NCBI RefSeq assembly: GCF_900106035.1
Contig: NZ_FNUC01000004.1
Location: 1,860,001 to 1,924,000 of the forward strand
Reading direction: 5' to 3'
DNA: 64,000 nucleotides
Source: Jiangella alba
GTDB lineage: Bacteria > Actinomycetota > Actinomycetes > Jiangellales > Jiangellaceae
Within the stretch, counting starts at the first letter, position 1. Every line of letters begins with the position of its first letter. Of this stretch, positions 34,801-40,711 are shown one piece after another. The translations under genes and the position numbers were made by a program. The notes below the pieces were generated by a model. It was not told where the DNA came from. It saw only the letters and a list, made by a program, of their open reading frames with translations, and made no database searches.

Positions 34801-34958
34801 TCGGCTCCGCGGCGCTGCCCGCCGCTGCCGCCGTCGACGCCGGGGTGTTCATGAGCGCCGTGAACGTGGTCAGCGGCGCCACCGGGCTCGCCGAGTTCGA
34901 CGGGTTCCGGATCGAGCCGGTTTCACCCCTTGCGGGCGGTTCCGGCTCTGCTCGATAA
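31827..34958 (+). CDS. Secreted GH89-family (alpha-N-acetylglucosaminidase-like) glycosidase
   Basis: 1043 aa with a Sec signal peptide (residues 1 to ~24, ending PAAAV). Then come a small N-terminal domain, a catalytic barrel (~130-450), a helical C-terminal domain to ~700, a NEW3-type beta domain (~740-830) and a C-terminal lectin-like domain (~850-1035). The two GH89 catalytic Glu residues fit at Glu320 (LLHEGG) and Glu439 (LPEAGASN). The usual WGGP substrate motif is replaced by NMCCFPSPV at ~214-222, so the substrate may not be alpha-GlcNAc. ATG at 31827 with a GGGGTAG Shine-Dalgarno-like element. Confidence 0.85.
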   Translation: MALRPARFVVILALVAAAFPAAAVPSSGTEPEGYRAADWSVRPAVEAARRLLPDHARRIRFVAEQPGPDGADHYRVGARNGRVEIGGTSPAVLLTGLNAYLGEVADANVSWTGEQLDLPARLPLPGDEIVRPATVTHRFALNDTDDGYTGPYRDWADWERLIDVLALHGVNEVFVPVGAEAVYYDTFQRFGYTADELRGWIPPPAHQPWWLLQNMCCFPSPVSAALIEERAELGRRIADRLRDLGMTPVLPGYFGTVPAGFAARNPGANVVPQGDWVGFERPGWLDPTGAHFPQVAAEFYRSSRARFGDSAMYKMDLLHEGGVAGDVDVAAASVAVEDALQAARPGAIWAILGWQNNPRPETLAAVDRSKMLIVDGLSDRYDGLDRDASWQGTPYAFGSIWNFGGHTTMGANAGVWNERFFDWRDRAGSALDGIAVLPEAGASNPAALDLLTSLAWRDRPVDLDAWFADWADRRYGGPSPSARAAWQTLGRTAYAMPSGTWSEAQDGLFGAEPSLTADRAAEWSPAALRYDAAAFAAALPALLDVPPALRSSSAYAYDLADVARQAVANRSRLLLPSVRAAYESGDLAAFRELADEWMTLLALVDEVAATNPDWLLGRWLADARSWGADAAEADRLEHDARTLLSVWGTRSGAQAGLTDYANREWSGLVSTYYAPRWRAYFSSLEAALVSGTAPAPIDWYAVGAAWAARTDPLPVTPSGDVHEVAGRVLEHLTDHPLALAASSSASRPVVTPSEPARVVVTVTNPNEFATAANVAVEVVTPAGMTATPVGDVPPLPPGGSARLEVDVALTAPPDDLVVRLPVRVTADGVPAGGASAGSVRLLTDDTVEAPYASVSFNDATFGQQGDRFAIVGGGGDLWGGTNEFGAVYRDGALADGGSVSATVVAQDPTWPWARAGLIARDDLAVQGTAGYANIAVTPGNGCVFSWDANGDGRLDSTRQAPSFTVPVHLRLTRRGSTFAGECSADGVTWTEVGSAALPAAAAVDAGVFMSAVNVVSGATGLAEFDGFRIEPVSPLAGGSGSAR

Positions 34959-34994
34959 TGCTCGTTACTCGATTGAAAAGTGCAGTTTCGATCA
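34949..34994 (+). promoter_or_regulatory. Repeated TGCTCGAT/TTCGATC elements before the GH109 gene
   Basis: TGCTCGAT (34949) and TGCTCGTT (34959) are spaced by exactly 10 bp, followed by CTCGATTG (34968) and TTTCGATCAG (about 34986-34995), just upstream of the GH109 Shine-Dalgarno. The first copy overlaps the end of the GH89 gene. Similar CTCGAT/TTCGATC words lie upstream of agaS, GH89 and GH31. Possible operator of the local regulator. Confidence 0.35.
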
Positions 34995-35008
34995 GAGGAG
35001 TGATTCGC

Positions 35009-36469
35009 GTGGCCCTTCCGCACAGGTATCGACCCTCCCGCCGCGACGTCATCAGGACCGGTGCCGCCCTGGGCGCGGCCGCCGGGCTCGGTGGTGCCGC
35101 CACCGGCGCGGCCGCCGCCGCAGACGTCGCCGACGACACCCGCCGTGAGCCACCGCGCATCAAGGGGCGCGAGCGGTCCATGGCCGAAGTGCCGTTCGAG
35201 GGCTTCGAGCAGGTCCGTGTGGGCCTCATCGGAGTCGGCCAGCGCGGCGGCGGCCAGGACGTCCGCTGGGGCGCCGTCTCGACCGTCACCGCCGTCTGCG
35301 ACATCCGGCCGGACCGCGTCAGCCGCACCATCGGGCGCATCATGGCCCAGGGCTTCCAGGACGTCGAACCGGTCGGCTACTCCAACGGCGAGGAGGACTT
35401 CCTCAACCTCGTCAAGCGCGACGACATCGACCTCATCTACGTCGCGACCCCCTGGGAGTGGCACTACCCGCAGGCCAAGGCCGCCATGGAGCACGGCAAG
35501 CACGTCGCCGTCGAGCTGCCGATCTCGCCCCACCTCGACGAGATCTGGGACCTCGTGCGCACGTCGGAGCGCACCGGCAAGCACTGCATGCTGCTGGAGA
35601 ACGTCAACTACTTCCGGCCCGAGCTGCGGATGTTCAACATGGCCAAGGCCGGCGTGTTCGGCGAGCTGCAGCACGCGTCCGGCGGGTACGTGCACGACCT
35701 GCGCTGGCCGTACTTCTTCGGCGGCGCGTACTACCCGGAGTACTGGCGGCGGCACTGGCAGACCCGGATGAACGCGCTGCACTACCCGATGCACGGCCTC
35801 GGCCCGGTCTCGGCCGCCCTGGACATCAACCGCGGCGACCGCTTCTCCGAACTGGTCGCCGTCTCGTCGCCGCCGATGAACCTCGCTCTGTTCCGCGAGA
35901 ACGACCCCCGGGTCGGCCCCGACCACTCCTCGTGGGACGACGACGAGTACATCTCCGGCGACCGCCACACCGCGCTGATCAAGACCGTGAACGGCCGCAT
36001 GATCCGGGTCGAGCACGACGTCAACTCGCCGCACCCGTACAGCCGCGAGACCACCCTCACCGGCAGCGGCGGGGTCGTCGAACTGGACAACGCGCGCATC
36101 TACCTGGAGTCGCTCGGGCACGACAACCACGCCTGGCGCACCGGCAACGCGTACAACACGATCATGGCCGAGCACGACCACTGGCTCTGGCCGGCCCTCG
36201 AGGACCTCGCCGACCAGTACGGCGGCCACGGCGGCGGCGACTTCATCGCGATCTTCCGCCTGGTGCAGCTCATGCGCCTCGGCATGACCCCCGACATCGA
36301 CGTCTACGACTCGGCCGCCTGGTGCTCGGTCGTCCCCCTCAGCCACGACTCGATGAAGGGCGGCCGCATCAAGTCCGTCAAGGTGCCCGACTTCACCCGC
36401 GGCTACTGGGAGGACCCGCGGCCCACCTTCGACCGCGAACGGCCCGAAGACCCCTGGCTGGACGGCTGA
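35009..36469 (+). CDS. GH109 alpha-N-acetylgalactosaminidase (NAD-dependent, Tat-exported)
   Basis: 486 aa. A twin-arginine signal (RRDVIRTGAALGAAAGLGG) is followed by a Gfo/Idh/MocA fold with VGLIGVGQRGGGQ as the NAD motif. The rest follows the founding GH109 enzyme of Elizabethkingia: PWEWHYPQ, LLENVNYFRPELRMFNMAKAG, YPMHGLGP (Tyr259, His262) and DINRGDR, then YDSAAWCSVVPLS and PDFTRGYW. GH109 removes terminal alpha-GalNAc by an oxidation-elimination mechanism on bound NAD. GTG at 35009 after AGAGGAG. A strong hairpin follows the stop. A plain dehydrogenase is the alternative but matches less well. Confidence 0.9.
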   Translation: MALPHRYRPSRRDVIRTGAALGAAAGLGGAATGAAAAADVADDTRREPPRIKGRERSMAEVPFEGFEQVRVGLIGVGQRGGGQDVRWGAVSTVTAVCDIRPDRVSRTIGRIMAQGFQDVEPVGYSNGEEDFLNLVKRDDIDLIYVATPWEWHYPQAKAAMEHGKHVAVELPISPHLDEIWDLVRTSERTGKHCMLLENVNYFRPELRMFNMAKAGVFGELQHASGGYVHDLRWPYFFGGAYYPEYWRRHWQTRMNALHYPMHGLGPVSAALDINRGDRFSELVAVSSPPMNLALFRENDPRVGPDHSSWDDDEYISGDRHTALIKTVNGRMIRVEHDVNSPHPYSRETTLTGSGGVVELDNARIYLESLGHDNHAWRTGNAYNTIMAEHDHWLWPALEDLADQYGGHGGGDFIAIFRLVQLMRLGMTPDIDVYDSAAWCSVVPLSHDSMKGGRIKSVKVPDFTRGYWEDPRPTFDRERPEDPWLDG

Positions 36470-36485
36470 CCGTCCGCTCGGACCG

Positions 36486-36527
36486 GTGGCGGGGTGGGCG
36501 GGATGCCGGTCCCGCCCACCCCGCCAC
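36486..36527. terminator. Strong hairpin after GH109 gene
   Basis: A perfect 18-bp inverted repeat (left arm GTGGCGGGGTGGGCGGGA) with a 6-base loop starts 17 bp after the GH109 stop. No T tract. The stem strength and position indicate the transcription terminator of the glycosidase genes, and it marks the left edge of the lower-GC segment. Confidence 0.75.
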
Positions 36528-36578
36528 TGTCGATTCTCAGCCGGGTGTGTGCCTACGCGCGAGTCGTAGTCTCGAGGA

Positions 36579-37199
36579 GTGCCCATCATCGACGACGCAC
36601 GTGTCCTTGCGCAGGAGCTTCTGGCAGACGAGTGGCCGAGGCGTTGGCGGCACGTTGTGGCGGTGGCAGAGCGCGCGGAGTCGCTCGCGGAGTCGCTTGC
36701 GGCGACGACGCGCGACGATCGCCGAGCCCTCGTCGGTGCGGCGTGGCTGCATGACATCGGGTACTCGGCGGCCCTGGCCGACACCGGGTTCCACCCGCTG
36801 GACGGCGCGCGACACCTTCGACGCATCGGTTTCGACCCTCGAGTGACGGCCCTCGTCGCCCACCACTCGTGTGCAGAGGCCGAGGCCAAGCTCCGCGGAC
36901 TCGGTGCGGAGCTCAGGAGCGAGTTCCCCCGTGAACGCACGATCGTCGCCGATGCCCTCTGCATGTGCGATTTCACGACGGGCCCGGACGGCGAGCCGTT
37001 GTCGGTCACCGAGCGGCTCGACGAGATTCGGGCCCGCTACGGCGACGGTCATGTGGTGACCAGATTCAGTGAGATCGCCGAGGGTGACCTACGCGCGGCC
37101 GTCGCCCGCGTGACGACCCACCCGGACGCCGTGGCGGCTGCCGTGAAAAAGACGATCGAGGTTCAGCCGATGTACGGTCGGTCCCGGCCTTCGAGATAG
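36579..37199 (+). CDS. HD-domain phosphohydrolase
   Basis: 206 aa. Metal-binding HD motif: RHVVAVAERAES (first His), WLHDIGYS (HD pair), VAHHSCAEAEA, then a later Asp region. GTG at 36579 overlaps a GAGGAG-like Shine-Dalgarno context. Base composition is visibly less GC-rich than before 36.5 kb. Its 3' end overlaps the Nudix gene on the other strand by 37 bp. The substrate is unknown; HD plus Nudix neighbours suggest nucleotide clean-up or signalling. Confidence 0.8.
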   Translation: MPIIDDARVLAQELLADEWPRRWRHVVAVAERAESLAESLAATTRDDRRALVGAAWLHDIGYSAALADTGFHPLDGARHLRRIGFDPRVTALVAHHSCAEAEAKLRGLGAELRSEFPRERTIVADALCMCDFTTGPDGEPLSVTERLDEIRARYGDGHVVTRFSEIAEGDLRAAVARVTTHPDAVAAAVKKTIEVQPMYGRSRPSR

Positions 37200-37642
37200 T
37201 GATCGATACGCTGGCGCATGGAGGGGTGCATGGCGTAGTGATGCAGGCTGCCCGCGCCGACCCAGCGCACCTCCGATGATTCCGAGCTTGGTGTCGGCTC
37301 CCCTCCTACAGCCCGTGCGCGGAAGACGATCGAGAATTCCTGGCGGATCTCTCCGTTGCTGGTGTACTGGAGAACGTGGCCTGGGTTCGTGTAGATCCCC
37401 ACGAGTCCCGTGATCTCGCAGGTGATACCGGTCTCCTCTCTGACCTCACGTACGGCGGTTTCGCCGATCCGTTCTCCGATGTCCATCGCGCCGCCTGGCA
37501 GCGACCAGTTGCCGTTGTCCGTGCGACGAATCAGCAGGATCTCCCCCGGATCGTTGACCACGACGGCATTCGCCGAGGGCACGAGGCTGTTCGCCGGCGG
37601 CGCAGCTGGATCGTCCAGATAGTCGATGCGCTTCAACCTCAT
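37163..37642 (-). CDS. Nudix hydrolase
   Basis: 159 aa. A complete Nudix box GAMDIGERIGETAVREVREE followed by TGI (residues ~50-72) fits G-x5-E-x7-REUxEExGU. It would hydrolyse a nucleoside diphosphate linked to another group. Its ATG overlaps the stop of the XRE regulator gene by 4 nt, so the two form one operon. Convergent overlap with the HD gene. Confidence 0.9.
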   Translation of the reverse strand: MRLKRIDYLDDPAAPPANSLVPSANAVVVNDPGEILLIRRTDNGNWSLPGGAMDIGERIGETAVREVREETGITCEITGLVGIYTNPGHVLQYTSNGEIRQEFSIVFRARAVGGEPTPSSESSEVRWVGAGSLHHYAMHPSMRQRIDHYLEGRDRPYIG

Positions 37643-38397
37643 GCTCCTACCTGCTGTTCCTCCACCGGTGCTGCTCCGGCCCAGACCCGGTCGAAGCTGT
37701 TCAGGTAGTGATCGAATACGCGTCCGCCGGGTGTGCGGCGCAGGTGGAGGACCGGGTTGTGGGGTGCTGGCGACCCGTACATGTGAACGTTGGCCAGCAA
37801 CTCGTCGTCGAATCGATAGATCGAGTTGTACAAGATGGTCTGGTGAAAGCGGATCTCCACACCGGGCTCATGACGTAGCTCTCGCAAATAACTCAAGCTG
37901 ATACGGATCCTTGCCGGCAACCCTTCACCGATACCCTCCTCGTGACCGCGTTGCCTGACGGCCTCTGACGACGGGTCACCGAACAGCAGGCGAACCCTGG
38001 CCCCGTCGTTGGCTCTCTCGGCGATCACTCGCGGCAGGTCCGGATTCGCGTCCATGAGGAACAGGCCGGCGTAGACGAGCATGTCGAAGCCGTCCTGTAC
38101 GTCACGCAACAACGTGGTCCACAGGTACTGAGGTACCGCGCCCCGATGCGGAAAGAACTCGACGAACTCGGTATCACCCGCCGATCGGACCCTGGACTCA
38201 TCGGCGATCGACGGCCAGAGATAGTCCTCATCCGATTCGAGCAGCGTCGAAGTGGCCTGGCGGTGTCGTCGATGCGGCACGCGGTCGGTGGTGATCCAGC
38301 GTTCGACGGTTTTCGGGTCGACCCCGACCTGCATTGCGAGATCGTCGAGCGTCAGGCCGGCTGCGGTGATACGGCTGCGCAAACGCTCGTTGGGCAT
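37639..38397 (-). CDS. XRE-family regulator with phospholipase D-like effector region
   Basis: 252 aa. Residues ~5-60 are a helix-turn-helix (LTLDDLAMQVGVDPKTVERWI). The rest resembles the DUF5919/PLD-like domain seen on some actinobacterial XRE proteins (LLRDVQDGFDMLVYAGLFL, ANDGARVRLLFGD and a late FDHYLNSFDRVW). ATG at 38397 is chosen for the GGAGTG Shine-Dalgarno; a longer start at 38448 lacks one. Upstream of it is a perfect inverted repeat, a likely autoregulatory operator. Operon with the Nudix gene. Confidence 0.82.
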   Translation of the reverse strand: MPNERLRSRITAAGLTLDDLAMQVGVDPKTVERWITTDRVPHRRHRQATSTLLESDEDYLWPSIADESRVRSAGDTEFVEFFPHRGAVPQYLWTTLLRDVQDGFDMLVYAGLFLMDANPDLPRVIAERANDGARVRLLFGDPSSEAVRQRGHEEGIGEGLPARIRISLSYLRELRHEPGVEIRFHQTILYNSIYRFDDELLANVHMYGSPAPHNPVLHLRRTPGGRVFDHYLNSFDRVWAGAAPVEEQQVGA

Positions 38398-38431
38398 GCG
38401 GGCACTCCGTTGACGGGACGTTCCATCGTAG

Positions 38432-38455
38432 TCAAGACGTCTCGGCATGTCTTGA
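38432..38455. promoter_or_regulatory. Inverted repeat, likely XRE operator
   Basis: TCAAGAC and GTCTTGA (7 bp, perfect) are separated by 10 bp, with AGACGTCT nested inside. It lies 35-58 bp upstream of the XRE start and about 290 bp upstream of the hisS2 start, so it could control both divergent units. Confidence 0.5.
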
Positions 38456-38744
38456 ATTCGTGGTGTCGACGTCCGCCATCGAGACGGTTTTCTGGACTTG
38501 CGTGACGAACGTGCCGGGTGGCGATGTGCAGGTCGGCCGGAGGTGTTCCTTCGGCAGTTGCCGTCGTCCGGACCTCGAGGAGACCCTCATGCTCAGCGCG
38601 GTGAAGCCACTTGCCTGCTGGGCGCCCTTGCCTGGCGTGGCGGCTGGTGCGGCCGATGCGGCCCCGGCCGCCACGCCTGTTCGACCGGCCCTGACCGATA
38701 GTGGGGTGTTCTCGTTGTCGCGCGGTGAGCCCATCGGAGAGGCT
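38456..38744 (+). other. Long leader before the second hisS gene
   Basis: 289 bp between the operator-like repeat and the hisS2 ATG. An in-frame ATG at 38589 has its own GAGGAG Shine-Dalgarno and would add a 52-residue Ala-rich extension (MLSAVKPLACWAPLPGV...) to the synthetase. A compact GC hairpin (GCGGCC...GGCCGC) lies near 38657-38672. I saw no T-box sequence, His-codon run or tRNA-like element. The leader may contain the promoter plus an alternative start. Confidence 0.4.
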
Positions 38745-40061
38745 ATGGCGGTGGCAACTTCCAACAACCTCACACCAGCGTCCGGAACACGTGACTTTCT
38801 CGCCGCCGAGGTTCGGCAGCGGCATGCGGCCTTCGCCACGATCCGAGAGGTCTTCGACCGGTATGGCTTCGAGCCACTCGAGACGCCAGCGTTCGAACGT
38901 CTGGAGGTGCTGACGGGCAAGTACGGGGATGAGGGCGACAAGCTCATCTTCAAGATCCTCCGCCGCGGGATGCACGAGGGCTCCGGCGAGGCCGACCTGG
39001 CTCTGAGGTACGACCTGACCGTCCCGTTGACTCGTGTCGTCGCCGCCTACGGGAGTCAGCTCCCGAACCCGTACAAGCGCTACGCGATCGCACCGGTATG
39101 GCGGGCGGACCGGCCGGGGCGCGGTCGATTCCGCGAGTTCTACCAGTGTGACCTCGATGTCGTCGGCTCCAGCTCACCGTTGGCAGATGCCGAGACGGTA
39201 TCGGCGCTGAGCGATGCCCTCACCGCTCTGGGCGTGCCTGATTTCCGATTCCTCGTGAATTCCCGGAACACGCTCCATGGGCTGCTGGAGGGCTACGAGG
39301 TTCCAGCAGCGATCAGCGGCCGGGTTCTGATCGTCTTGGACAAACTCGACAAGCTCACACCCGACGACGTGACAGTCGAGCTGCGCGGGGTCGGCCTCGA
39401 CGATGCGACAGCCAAGTCGGTCATCGCTGACCTCACGGCCGAGGATGCTCAGGAACGGATCCGTCACCGGCTCATCGGCACCGAGATCGGTCGCGCCGGT
39501 ATGGCGGAGATCGATCAACTCCTGCACCTGGTGTCCGGGCAGATCGCGCGGATCTCGTTCACCCCCTCGTTGGTTCGCGGGCTCGACTACTACACAGGCG
39601 TCATCTACGAGGTCACGGCACCCGGCATGCCGGGCTCGATCGCGTCCGGAGGCCGCTACGACGGACTGGTCGCCAAGCTCGGCGGTCCGGACCTTCCTGC
39701 GTGCGGTGGCTCGCTCGGCATCGAACGGATCCTGCCGCTCATCGAAGCCGAGGACGCAGGCGCCACCGGAGCGGATGTCGCCGTGACCGTCATCGACGAT
39801 CAGACCGCGGCCGATCTGTTCGCCCTGGTCGCCGGCCTTCGCGCGGCACGTCTGCGCGTGGCCGTCTATCTCGGGAGCAGCGGAAAGCTCTCCCGTCAGA
39901 TGAAGTGGGCGAACGATCAGCGTGCCAAGTTCTGCCTCATCTACGGCCGGGCGGAGAAGTCGGCAGGTGAGGTGACCGTTCGGGAGATGGCCACGGGTGA
40001 CCAGGTCCGCGTGCCCGACGGGCAGATCGCCTCGTACCTCACGGAGAGGTGCGGGTTGTAG
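38745..40061 (+). CDS. hisS: Histidyl-tRNA synthetase, second copy, eukaryote-like type
   Basis: 438 aa class II synthetase. Motif 2 appears as FREFYQCDLDVVG, the histidine motifs as RGLDYYTGVIYE and SGGRYDGL, and a C-terminal anticodon-binding domain is present (VAVTVIDDQTAADLFALV). The N-terminal GKYGDEGDKLIFKI and LRYDLTVPLTR resemble cytosolic eukaryotic HisRS more than the usual actinobacterial enzyme, so this is probably an acquired second copy. All active-site motifs look intact. ATG 38745 has CGGAGAGG upstream. Followed closely by an orphan gene. Confidence 0.88.
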   Translation: MAVATSNNLTPASGTRDFLAAEVRQRHAAFATIREVFDRYGFEPLETPAFERLEVLTGKYGDEGDKLIFKILRRGMHEGSGEADLALRYDLTVPLTRVVAAYGSQLPNPYKRYAIAPVWRADRPGRGRFREFYQCDLDVVGSSSPLADAETVSALSDALTALGVPDFRFLVNSRNTLHGLLEGYEVPAAISGRVLIVLDKLDKLTPDDVTVELRGVGLDDATAKSVIADLTAEDAQERIRHRLIGTEIGRAGMAEIDQLLHLVSGQIARISFTPSLVRGLDYYTGVIYEVTAPGMPGSIASGGRYDGLVAKLGGPDLPACGGSLGIERILPLIEAEDAGATGADVAVTVIDDQTAADLFALVAGLRAARLRVAVYLGSSGKLSRQMKWANDQRAKFCLIYGRAEKSAGEVTVREMATGDQVRVPDGQIASYLTERCGL

Positions 40062-40081
40062 CAGCTGGGAGGTTGCGCACC

Positions 40082-40693
40082 ATGGGTCAGCAGGGACGCA
40101 CGATCTTCGAAACCACCAACGAACGCGGCATCCCCGAGCCGTGGCTGTCGTTCGGCGACTGCTTGTGTCGAGAATCGGCACACGCGACCGAGCTGAAGCG
40201 CGTCATCGAGATCGCCCGCAAGGAACAGGACGCCGAGAGCTTGACCGCGGTGAGCCGTGAGTTCGCGGCGAAGACCGCCAACCTTGCCACCGCTGCCGGC
40301 ATCCTCGACCAGGTTCGCGACGACTACGACGTGTCCGGCGAGTGGGAACGTCTCGACGCCTTGGCCGCTCGACTCGACATCGACGACGTGTCGGAGACGT
40401 GGGCGGACGTCCTGGCCGTGCATCCATTGCCGCTCGTCTTGACCTCCCTGAGGTTCAACTGGCGGTACATGAAGGAGCACGGTGTGCGCGGCTTCTACAC
40501 CATGTGTTCTGACTACGTAGCCGCGCTGCGTACGAACACGCAGCGATGGCAAGAGGCGTGGGATCGTGAGGTCGACACCGGCGTCGTGGATCAGTTGACC
40601 ACCATCCAGTGCGATCTCGTGTCGATCGAGGCGCCGTTGCACTGCGACGTCTGCAACAAGACGATCACCGCGTTGCTCTATCTCGACGGCTGA
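40082..40693 (+). CDS. Hypothetical protein, 203 aa, downstream of hisS2
   Basis: Soluble, mostly helical protein with no recognised domain. Notable features are SFGDCLCRES near the N-terminus and a C-terminal CDVCNKTITALLYLDG, two Cys pairs that could bind metal. GGGAGG lies 9 bp before the ATG. A GTG at 40049 overlapping the hisS stop is an alternative start. The tight spacing (20 bp) makes it part of the hisS2 transcript. It shares the lower GC of this island. Confidence 0.7.
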   Translation: MGQQGRTIFETTNERGIPEPWLSFGDCLCRESAHATELKRVIEIARKEQDAESLTAVSREFAAKTANLATAAGILDQVRDDYDVSGEWERLDALAARLDIDDVSETWADVLAVHPLPLVLTSLRFNWRYMKEHGVRGFYTMCSDYVAALRTNTQRWQEAWDREVDTGVVDQLTTIQCDLVSIEAPLHCDVCNKTITALLYLDG

Positions 40694-40711
40694 CACCGAG
40701 GTGGTGGAGCG

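Noticed and set aside
38456-38744. T-box riboswitch or His attenuator before hisS2
   Set aside because: No T-box core sequence, no specifier stem that I could trace, and no His codon run in the leader ORF.
36579-40693. Integrative element with att sites
   Set aside because: Base composition shifts, but I found no integrase, tRNA or direct repeats at the edges, so only a composition-based island is claimed.
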